From Ignavibacteriales bacterium (GTDB lineage: Bacteria; Bacteroidota; Ignavibacteria; Ignavibacteriales; Ignavibacteriaceae): a DNA stretch of 9,748 nucleotides. Location of the stretch: contig PLNZ01000152.1 in the NCBI GenBank assembly GCA_003142915.1, positions 4,111 through 13,858 of the forward strand. The letters run 5' to 3'. A model generated the notes under the pieces. That model worked only from the letters and a program-made list of their open reading frames with translations, was not told the DNA's origin and ran no database searches. A program made the position numbers and the translations under genes. Below are positions 1 to 6,358 of the stretch, in pieces. Every line of letters begins with the position of its first letter. Within the stretch, counting starts at the first letter, position 1.

Positions 1-372
1 GAAGTATCCGTTTGCGGACCGCTAACTATGATACCGCGGTATATTGAAGAACTTGGAGTAAAGGTACTTCATAATATTGATGAGGCTATTCAGGAAAATG
101 ATGTATTGAATGTGCTTAGAATTCAGCTTGAAAGAAAAGCCCGCGAATACTTCCCGTCAATTAGAGAGTATGCAAAATATTTTGGAATTACCGAGGAAAG
201 ATTGGAAAAAAACGGTAAAGATATAGTTATCCTTCATCCCGGACCTATTAACCGCGGAGTTGAACTTTCTTCAGAGGTTGCAGACGGGTTAAATCAAATA
301 ATATTACGGCAGGTTACTAACGGAGTTGCTGTCAGGATGGCAGTCTTATATCTCCTCGGAACTCTTAATTAA
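1..372 (+). CDS. pyrB: Aspartate carbamoyltransferase catalytic chain, C-terminal part (partial, 5' end outside window)
   Basis: Catalyses condensation of carbamoyl phosphate with L-aspartate to N-carbamoyl-aspartate, the committed step of pyrimidine synthesis, in the cytoplasm. The frame is already open at base 1, so only the last 123 residues are present. Visible family motifs, counted from the window start, are GPLTMIP (6-12), the aspartate-binding stretch LRIQLER (39-45, equivalent to the Arg-x-Gln of E. coli PyrB), FPSIREY, and HPGPINRGVE (79-88). The C-terminal QVTNGVAVRMAVLYLL block is typical of the ATCases found beside an active dihydroorotase rather than the E. coli HPLPR type. The ATG at 28 lies inside the conserved domain and is not the start. 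The gene ends 10 bases before pyrC, so the two are almost certainly co-transcribed. No regulatory chain (pyrI) is seen. The identification is very secure. Confidence 0.96.
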   Translation, partial: EVSVCGPLTMIPRYIEELGVKVLHNIDEAIQENDVLNVLRIQLERKAREYFPSIREYAKYFGITEERLEKNGKDIVILHPGPINRGVELSSEVADGLNQIILRQVTNGVAVRMAVLYLLGTLN

Positions 373-377
373 AGGGA
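371..377 (+). promoter_or_regulatory. Ribosome binding site of pyrC
   Basis: AAAGGGA overlaps the pyrB stop codon and lies 5 bases before the ATG at 383. It is the only clear Shine-Dalgarno-like signal in the window. It fixes the pyrC start at 383 rather than at the upstream in-frame ATG at 326, which would run through the pyrB coding end and add 19 residues unrelated to the family. Confidence 0.6.
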
Positions 378-382
378 CTATA

Positions 383-1675
383 ATGAAAGCAGTATTAAAA
401 AATATCAACCTATTCCACCCGGAACAAAAATTATATGAAAAGGGAATAGATATTTTACTTGTTGATGGAGTAATTTCTAAAATAGGAAATTTAACAAAAG
501 AAAATTCTGCGGGTGCTGAAGTTTTTAATTTAAGCGGGAAATATGTTGTTCCCGGGTTGTTCGATATGCACGTTCATTTAAGAGAACCCGGAAGGGAAGA
601 TGAAGAAACAGTTATTACGGGGTGCAATGCTGCTGCAAACGGCGGATATACCGGTATTGCCTGCATGCCAAATACCGAACCTGCAATTGATTCTGCCGAG
701 GTTGTTGAACTCATTCACAAACAGGCTTCTTCTCAACTTGTGGATGTGTATATTGTAGGAGCGGCTACACTGGGTAGAAAAGGTGAAGTAATTTCCCCAA
801 TGGCGGAATTGAAAGAAGCAGGAGTTGTTGGCTTTTCCGACGATGGAATTGCAATTAAAACAGCCGGTATTTTGAAAAGAACTCTTGAATATTCAAAAAT
901 GTTCAATATCCCGATAATTGAGCATTGTGAAGACGAATCTCTTGCAGGCGGGGCAATGAATGAAGGTGTTAACTCAACCATGCTTGGTTTACCGCCTATT
1001 CCTTCCATTGCAGAAGATTTGATTGTAATAAGAGATATATTGGTTTCCGAATATACCGGAGGAAGAATTCATATAGCTCATATCAGCACAAAAAAGTCTA
1101 TTGAATTTGTCAGGGAGGCTAAGAAGAAAGGCTTGAAAGTTTCTGCTGAGGTTGCACCGCACCACTTTACTTTAACCGATGATGCAGTAAAAACTTATGA
1201 TACGAATACGAAAATGAGCCCTCCGCTTAGAACACAGGATGATATAGATGAGGTTTACCGTGGTTTACAGGATGGAACGATAGACTGTATAGCGAGCGAT
1301 CATGCACCTCATTCTCTTGAAGAAAAAGAAGCAGAATTTGAACATGCACCAAACGGTATTACCGGTCTTGAAACTCAAGTTGGTTTAGCGCTGACAGAAC
1401 TTTTACATAAAAAAATCTTAAGTCTTGAAAAATTAATTGAAAAAATGGCTATAAACCCGCGTAAGATATTAAATATCCCTGTTCCTAAATTTGATGCAGG
1501 GCAGCCAGCTAATTTTACCATTTTGGATATAGATGAAATTTGGACTGTTGACTTAACAAAATCAAAAAGCAAATCAAAAAATTCACCTTTCGATAAGAGA
1601 CTTCTAACCGGGAAAGCGGTGGCTGTTATAAATAAGGGAACAATGTTTTATCAGGATAAATATATTAAGCTATAG
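383..1675 (+). CDS. pyrC: Dihydroorotase, class I (zinc-dependent amidohydrolase)
   Basis: Cyclises N-carbamoyl-aspartate to dihydroorotate, the third step of UMP synthesis, in the cytoplasm. The product is 430 residues, a normal class I length. The amidohydrolase metal site is complete: DMHVHLREPG (His63, His65), the MPNT motif (95-98), FSDDG (Asp153, Asp154), IIEHCED (His181), HIAHIS (His230, His233) and the ASDHAPH motif, whose Asp306 is the expected catalytic aspartate. GLETQVGLAL and NPRKILNI near the C-terminus are also typical. The intact ligands argue for an active enzyme rather than the inactive pseudo-DHOase (PyrC') that only scaffolds ATCase in some bacteria. The start at 383 follows an AAAGGGA ribosome site, 10 bases after pyrB. 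A lysine/serine run, KSKSKSK, just before the conserved NSPF motif looks like a small local expansion in a surface loop. No terminator follows. Confidence 0.96.
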   Translation: MKAVLKNINLFHPEQKLYEKGIDILLVDGVISKIGNLTKENSAGAEVFNLSGKYVVPGLFDMHVHLREPGREDEETVITGCNAAANGGYTGIACMPNTEPAIDSAEVVELIHKQASSQLVDVYIVGAATLGRKGEVISPMAELKEAGVVGFSDDGIAIKTAGILKRTLEYSKMFNIPIIEHCEDESLAGGAMNEGVNSTMLGLPPIPSIAEDLIVIRDILVSEYTGGRIHIAHISTKKSIEFVREAKKKGLKVSAEVAPHHFTLTDDAVKTYDTNTKMSPPLRTQDDIDEVYRGLQDGTIDCIASDHAPHSLEEKEAEFEHAPNGITGLETQVGLALTELLHKKILSLEKLIEKMAINPRKILNIPVPKFDAGQPANFTILDIDEIWTVDLTKSKSKSKNSPFDKRLLTGKAVAVINKGTMFYQDKYIKL

Positions 1676-1794
1676 TGTTAGGGGTAGATTTTAATTAAAA
1701 GCACAATTTTTAAGAGAACAATCTATACATTATGTTTAATAAATAGTACAATTTGAAATAGTAACACTCCTAAATTTTGGAAAAAACTCATATT

Positions 1795-1849
1795 TATTTT
1801 GGCATCTATTTTGGCGCATTAATATTGATTTAAAATAAAATGTGCCAAA
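1795..1849 (+). repeat. Tandem TATTTTGGC repeat and 11-bp inverted repeat
   Basis: The nonamer TATTTTGGC occurs twice, at 1795-1803 and 1807-1815, exactly 12 bases apart. A shorter ATTTTGG lies at 1774-1780. The second copy forms the left arm of a dyad: TTTGGCGCATT (1810-1820) pairs with AATGTGCCAAA (1839-1849) through 11 pairs with one G-T wobble, around an 18-base AT-rich loop. There is no T-tract on either strand, so it does not look like an intrinsic terminator. It could be an operator or a structured leader or trailer, or may be chance. Function is unknown. Confidence 0.45.
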
Positions 1850-1937
1850 TGTAAAGTGAGTTAGTAGTATTACAAATGATAGGATTATATTTAATTGGGC
1901 ATTCCAAACTGTAAAAGGAAATACTCAGTTAAAAATA

Positions 1938-1979
1938 TTTAATGTTCCCGCTGTAAGAAGTATAGCGTAAATCATTAAA
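1938..1979 (+). repeat. Two-tier imperfect hairpin upstream of the DUF4783-like gene
   Basis: The outer arms TTTAATG (1938-1944) and CATTAAA (1973-1979) are perfect inverted repeats of 7 bp. Inside them CGCTGTA (1949-1955) pairs with TATAGCG (1961-1967) through 7 pairs with one G-T wobble, closing a five-base loop AGAAG. The tiers are separated by an internal loop of 4 and 5 bases. The element ends 12 bases before the candidate promoter and about 70 bases before the next start codon. It could act as an operator for a dimeric regulator or as a weak RNA structure at the end of the pyrC transcript. No T-tract follows directly. Confidence 0.45.
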
Positions 1980-1991
1980 CAGAAATTAGTT

Positions 1992-2022
1992 CTTGAGTCG
2001 GTTTTTTATAGACTTATGTTTA
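1992..2022 (+). promoter_or_regulatory. Candidate Bacteroidota-type promoter
   Basis: CTTG (1992-1995), 19 bases, then TATGTTTA (2015-2022) matches the Bacteroidota housekeeping pattern TTTG - 19 to 21 bases - TAnnTTTG with one mismatch in each box. It would give a leader of roughly 20-25 bases before the ATG at 2052. The region is AT-rich, so a match of this quality can arise by chance. A weak 6-bp dyad TGAGTC/GACTTA (1994-1999 and 2011-2016) overlaps it. Confidence 0.3.
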
Positions 2023-2051
2023 TTTATTATTTAAATTAGACATATTAATAA

Positions 2052-2507
2052 ATGAAGAAACTTTATTTCATATTAACTTTTCTTTTAATAATAGGCTTAA
2101 TTCCTATTTATAACCTGCCTCAGGTGAAAGATATAGTCGAAAGGAAAGATGAACGTTCTTTTAAAGAATCTTATCGTTCAACTTTGAATGAAATAGGGGA
2201 TGGAATATCTTCAGGAAAAATTACCTCTATATCTAATCTATTCAGTTCTCAAATTTATTTGAATCTTGCTAATGGCGTGAGCGGTTATTATAGTTCTAAT
2301 CAGGCTTATTATGTAATTCAGGGATTTTTAAAAACTCATCAGGTTATATCTTTAAATATAAATGATATACAGGAAGATGAAGAAAATGTTTATGCTACAG
2401 GCACTTATAGTTTCTTAGTTAAGGGGAAAAGAGAATCTTCTCAAATATATATTTCCCTAAAGCATGGCAGCAAAAAATGGAAAATAACTCAGATTACAAT
2501 TAATTAA
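2052..2507 (+). CDS. Small exported protein, DUF4783-like (NTF2-like fold)
   Basis: 151 residues, function unknown. Residues 2-22 are a lysine-led hydrophobic segment (KKLYFILTFLLIIGLIPIY) that acts as a signal peptide or single N-terminal anchor. There is no cysteine anywhere in the protein, so it is not a lipoprotein. The rest resembles the DUF4783 family: a helical start, the GVSGYYSSNQAYYVIQGF block (75-92), then alternating beta strands ending in SLKHGSKKWKITQITIN, which is how this NTF2-like fold usually closes. The location is inferred to be periplasmic or outer face of the inner membrane. No Shine-Dalgarno precedes the ATG. The stop codon shares a base with the start of the kinase gene (TAATG), implying translational coupling and possibly a shared role, for example as an accessory to the kinase sensor. 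The family call rests on pattern recall only. Confidence 0.8.
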   Translation: MKKLYFILTFLLIIGLIPIYNLPQVKDIVERKDERSFKESYRSTLNEIGDGISSGKITSISNLFSSQIYLNLANGVSGYYSSNQAYYVIQGFLKTHQVISLNINDIQEDEENVYATGTYSFLVKGKRESSQIYISLKHGSKKWKITQITIN

Positions 2508-5500
2508 TGTTTCAAAAAATTTTTAATAAACTAAAAGGCGATAGGAAGTACTTTGCTGTCGTCTTTTTTATTTTTGCGCTTATTTTAATTTTGGGCATAA
2601 CCTCACCCATCTATATACGTCTTCAGCAAGAGAATTGGAAAAAAAATCTTCCCTTTAAAATAAGCGAAATACAATTTTCTGTCTCTTCTGTATTCCATTC
2701 AAGAGAAAACAGTTTAATTGATGATGTCCGAAATTTAAAAGACAGGCTAAGGAATGCACTTAATTCTTCAAGCAGTTCTTACGGGGCATTAATTAGTACA
2801 GTTAATAATGATGATTTTGATAAATATTCCATAGAAGTTTTAGCGCCGAACGGCAAATTAATTGCATGGAATGCTTCTATAGCAATTCCGCAAAATGATA
2901 TTTTCCCATTGGTATTTCCCGCAGGGCAAGTTCATTTTTATAATGGAGATCTGGCTGCATTTTTAACCGTTACCGATACCGTCATTTTTGAAAACGATTT
3001 GTTCTGTTTTGTAGTAAGCCTTCCTGTTGAGAGATATTATTCTATTCAAAATCAGTTTTACACAGAAATCAATTTTCCCAAAGAATTATCGGGTAAATAT
3101 CAAACTCAATTTAGTCTAAATTATTCTCCCCTCGCCGAAGAATCAAACGACGGAAGAAAATATTCTTTCGCTTTATTAAATAAGCAGGGAAACAAAGTAG
3201 GTAATTTCTCTTTCTATAAACCCTCATTGGATGCTTCGCTTGATTATATTTATCAAATAATAAGTGAATTACAATCATTACTAATAGTCATAGCTGTTTT
3301 TGTCTTAGTTTTAGGTTTTAAGAATGAATTTAGAAAAATTAAGTACAGAACGGTTAGGTTGTTTATCTTTTCTTTGTATTGCGCTGCATCCAGGATGCTT
3401 TTATATTATTTGGGTTTTCCCGCAAATATTATGAAGGGTCCTCTTATTGATCCTGCATTTTTTTCTTCTACTTTAGGGAACGGAATTGTAAAATCACCTA
3501 TCGAATTCTTTATCACCGCTTTATTTGCGCTTATAATATGTGTGCAAGTTTTAAGATATCAAATGGACTATATAAAGAGTCCAATAAAATATAGATCGGA
3601 CAAAATTTGGTTTGTTATTATATTATTCATCCCTATTACGCTCATTTTTCTTTTAACAATAAGAGGATTAAGTGCTTCCATAAAAAGTATAATATTCGAT
3701 TCAACATTACGATATTTTAAAGAGACGAACTTATTCCCGAACCTGCCGTCCGTAATGATGAACTTGAATCTTCTAATGCTCGGTACAGTGATGATGATAT
3801 TGTTGATTGCATATATCCTGTTATTAGTTTCATTACTGCCTGTAATCGAAAAGAAGAAATTAGACTGGGTAATTATTGGCTTATTTATTGGCTATCAAAT
3901 ATTTGGCTATTTATTTATTGAATTTCAAGATGAGCCGCTTATTACTCCATTGCTAATTTTTATTATTATCACATTAGCTTTCATTCTTGCCCGTCAAATT
4001 TACTTTGGTGAGATAAAAAGCAGCTATTGCTTTGTTTATATTACACTATTAGCTTCTCTTATATCAATTACTTTTTTAAATTATTTTAATCTCGAACTGG
4101 AGAAAAACTCACTAAGAACAACTGCCCTGGAAATTCATAGATCAAATGATAATTTGCTGCGGTTCCTTTTGAGAGAAACACTGCAGAATGCTTCGGGAAA
4201 TGAAGGATTAATTTCCGATTTTTACGACCGCAATTCAAATTTTACTGCAGATGCCTTCAAACTCTGGGCAAATAGTTCATTGCAAAGGGAATCTCTTAAT
4301 TCTTCATTAAATATTTGGGATAAGGAACAAAATCATCTCGGAGGATTTGATTCCGGAATTGATTTAGATTCGAAGCTGCCGGAACAATTTATTAATTATA
4401 CTGATGAAACAACCCTTATAATTGAAACAAATTCTCCTGAAGATTCATTAAAGAAAATATATACAGGTATAGTCCCAATATTGGATCGCAGCGCAATAAT
4501 CGGTTATGTAACCGCGTCTATCGGATTTGATTTGCAGAATCTTGCTTCCAATAGTCTACCTGATTTTTTAGAATCAAAGACAAATATTATAAACTCGGTA
4601 TTAGATGTACAAAGGCTTAAAATATTTGAATTTACCGATTCTAAATTGACTCATGTATACGGCGATATTTACCCTTCGCGGGATCAGATAAAGCCTATTC
4701 TGGATGCAAAATTATCGACCGATAATGAAACATGGCTTAATCTTTCTTTAAATAATGAAAATTTTTATACATACGTATTAAAAACGTTTTTAGGCAGTAC
4801 ACCGATAATTACGGCAGTATCAACAAGGGAAAAGCGTATTTCCTGGGATTTATTTAATTTCTTTAAGATTTTTTTAATTCACAGTATCTTCATAATAATT
4901 CTACTCCTTGTTTTATTTATTTTCAAAATTAAAAATGTGAGGTACACTTTTCGAACGCAGCTCTTAATTGCTTTCCTTTTTATTTCAATTATTCCGGTAA
5001 TTATACTTGCAATTTATGACAGGCAGATAGTTAAGCAACGCACCGACAATGCAGTTTCAAACGAATTAAGTGAAAGACTTAATTATGTTGAAAATATTTT
5101 AGATGAAAAACTTTCCGAATCTCCTTCCGGCGACTTACTTAAAGCTTTTGAGAATACAGGGAGAGACTTAGGCATCTCATTTGCCGTCTATGAGGGTTCG
5201 GTTCAAATCTTTAATTCGCGGGAACAATATTATAAAGCCGGGTTATTTACGGATAAGTTAAACCCGCAAGTATATTACCAACTTAATTATCTAAGTTTCC
5301 GTGAATACTTTACCAAAGAGTATATAGATGATTTTGAATATGATTCATTTTATAAAACAGTTAATATTGGCGATAGAACATTTATAATAGGCGTAAATGA
5401 TGCGTTCAATAAAGTTAGACTGACTTATTCGGTAATGGATATTGATGTTTTCCTTTTTGGTATTTATTCCTTTGCAACTTTAATTATGATTATAATAAGC

Positions 5501-6352
5501 ACATTCCTTGCAAACAGAATCTCACGGCCGATTCGAAGGCTTACTAAAGCCACAGCCTCGGTTGCACAGGGAGACTTTAATCTTGAAATAAATAGTAACG
5601 AGAAAGGCGAACTGAAGGATTTGCTAGCAGGCTTTAATTCAATGACTAAAGAACTTCAGAGAAATCAAATTGAGCATGCCGACCTTGAAAGAGAAAATGC
5701 CTGGAAGGAAATGGCAAAGCAAGTAGCCCATGAAATTAAAAATCCTTTAACGCCTATGAAACTTGCAGTACAACAATTGATGGTTTCATATCGAGATAAA
5801 AACAAAAATTTTGATTCTATTTTTGAGAAGCTTTCATCAACTATTTTAAACCAGATTGAAAATCTTAACCAGATTGCATCAGAGTTCTCCAGGTTCGCAA
5901 GAATGCCGAACTATAAATTAGAAGAAATTGACTTATTGCCTATCATTAAAGATATTGTAAATTTATTTGCAGATGAAAAGATAAAATTGAATATTCAAAC
6001 TTTTTTTAATTCTACTTCTGTTGAAGGTGATAAAAGTCAGTTTAGAAGATTGTTGATTAACTTAATCAGGAATTCCATTCAGGCGGATGCAAATAAAATT
6101 ACAATAACACTGACTTCTGAGAATGAATTTTATAATTTACTCGTTACCGATAACGGGAAGGGAATTCCTGAAAATATTAAAGATAAAATATTTGAATCAA
6201 ATTTTACTACTAAGGAAAAAGGAATGGGATTGGGGCTTAAACTGGCGAAAAGATTTACTGAGGGGATAAACGGAAATATTAGCCTGGTAGAAAACAACGA
6301 CAGCGGGGCTGCTTTCAAAATTTTAATTCCTAAATTGCAAAAAAGAATTTAA
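2507..6352 (+). CDS. Large polytopic membrane histidine kinase (HAMP-HisKA-HATPase, NtrY-like core)
   Basis: A 1281-residue sensor kinase predicted to autophosphorylate on His1075 and pass phosphate to an unseen response regulator. Hydrophobic segments fall near residues 16-37, 257-272, 284-304, 332-349, 367-388, 420-444, 452-473, 478-500, 508-527, 787-806, 817-837 and 983-1003. Counting from a cytoplasmic N-terminus, these twelve put three soluble stretches outside the cytoplasm (about 38-256, 528-786, 838-982) and the kinase inside, so the topology is self-consistent. The third stretch looks PAS/Cache-like (DLGISFAVYEG, then IFNSREQYYKAGL). A HAMP domain (about 1003-1055, Pro1008) leads through a coil into the H-box VAHEIKNPLTPMK (1073-1085), N-box (Asn1185, Asn1189), G1 DNGKG (1215-1219), F-box region KIFESNFTTK, and G2 GMGLGL (1239-1244), all intact. 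The H-box is of NtrY/NtrB type. It overlaps the upstream small gene by one base and ends in tandem stops. The ligand is unknown. Confidence 0.9.
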   Translation: MFQKIFNKLKGDRKYFAVVFFIFALILILGITSPIYIRLQQENWKKNLPFKISEIQFSVSSVFHSRENSLIDDVRNLKDRLRNALNSSSSSYGALISTVNNDDFDKYSIEVLAPNGKLIAWNASIAIPQNDIFPLVFPAGQVHFYNGDLAAFLTVTDTVIFENDLFCFVVSLPVERYYSIQNQFYTEINFPKELSGKYQTQFSLNYSPLAEESNDGRKYSFALLNKQGNKVGNFSFYKPSLDASLDYIYQIISELQSLLIVIAVFVLVLGFKNEFRKIKYRTVRLFIFSLYCAASRMLLYYLGFPANIMKGPLIDPAFFSSTLGNGIVKSPIEFFITALFALIICVQVLRYQMDYIKSPIKYRSDKIWFVIILFIPITLIFLLTIRGLSASIKSIIFDSTLRYFKETNLFPNLPSVMMNLNLLMLGTVMMILLIAYILLLVSLLPVIEKKKLDWVIIGLFIGYQIFGYLFIEFQDEPLITPLLIFIIITLAFILARQIYFGEIKSSYCFVYITLLASLISITFLNYFNLELEKNSLRTTALEIHRSNDNLLRFLLRETLQNASGNEGLISDFYDRNSNFTADAFKLWANSSLQRESLNSSLNIWDKEQNHLGGFDSGIDLDSKLPEQFINYTDETTLIIETNSPEDSLKKIYTGIVPILDRSAIIGYVTASIGFDLQNLASNSLPDFLESKTNIINSVLDVQRLKIFEFTDSKLTHVYGDIYPSRDQIKPILDAKLSTDNETWLNLSLNNENFYTYVLKTFLGSTPIITAVSTREKRISWDLFNFFKIFLIHSIFIIILLLVLFIFKIKNVRYTFRTQLLIAFLFISIIPVIILAIYDRQIVKQRTDNAVSNELSERLNYVENILDEKLSESPSGDLLKAFENTGRDLGISFAVYEGSVQIFNSREQYYKAGLFTDKLNPQVYYQLNYLSFREYFTKEYIDDFEYDSFYKTVNIGDRTFIIGVNDAFNKVRLTYSVMDIDVFLFGIYSFATLIMIIISTFLANRISRPIRRLTKATASVAQGDFNLEINSNEKGELKDLLAGFNSMTKELQRNQIEHADLERENAWKEMAKQVAHEIKNPLTPMKLAVQQLMVSYRDKNKNFDSIFEKLSSTILNQIENLNQIASEFSRFARMPNYKLEEIDLLPIIKDIVNLFADEKIKLNIQTFFNSTSVEGDKSQFRRLLINLIRNSIQADANKITITLTSENEFYNLLVTDNGKGIPENIKDKIFESNFTTKEKGMGLGLKLAKRFTEGINGNISLVENNDSGAAFKILIPKLQKRI

Positions 6353-6358
6353 TAACAG

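Larger units (their letters stand above)
1676..2051 (+). other. 376-base non-coding gap between pyrC and the kinase cluster
   Basis: No plausible coding frame exists here: the ATGs on the + strand (for example 1731, 1841, 1878, 1942, 2016) run into stops within about a dozen codons. The base composition is poorer in GC than the flanking genes. No tRNA, rRNA or known riboswitch shape was recognised. No GC-rich hairpin followed directly by a T-tract is visible, so pyrC transcription may end at a factor-dependent site or read through. The gap contains a 12-base palindrome TTTTAATTAAAA (1689-1700), widely spaced AGTGTTA/TAACACT arms (1674-1680 and 1762-1768), and the dyads and promoter candidate listed separately. 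Confidence 0.7.

Noticed and set aside
28..372. A complete 114-residue gene starting at the ATG at 28
   Set aside because: The frame is open before it and the preceding residues (EVSVCGPLT) belong to the conserved ATCase fold, so this is the interior of a truncated pyrB.
326..382. Longer pyrC starting at 326
   Set aside because: The extra 19 residues overlap the pyrB end in another frame and do not resemble a dihydroorotase N-terminus. The ATG at 383 has a ribosome site and begins the usual beta-strand (MKAVLKNINLF).
733..1008. Minus-strand open frame inside pyrC (also 1375-1572)
   Set aside because: Both lie entirely opposite strongly conserved pyrC codons and encode no recognisable protein; they are antisense shadows.
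1689..1700. 12-base palindrome TTTTAATTAAAA after pyrC as a terminator
   Set aside because: It has no GC pairs and no loop, so cannot form a stable terminator hairpin; such palindromes are expected by chance in AT-rich DNA.
1674..1768. AGTGTTA/TAACACT inverted repeats as ends of a small mobile element
   Set aside because: Only 7 bp match, there is no flanking target duplication that I can see, and the 81 bases between hold no coding remnant.
1800..1815. Sigma-54 promoter (TGGCAT, 5 bases, TTGGC), tempting because NtrY-like kinases often pair with sigma-54 activators
   Set aside because: The -12 element lacks the near-invariant C of the GC pair, the site is over 200 bases from the next start codon, and it is explained equally well by the local TATTTTGGC repeat.
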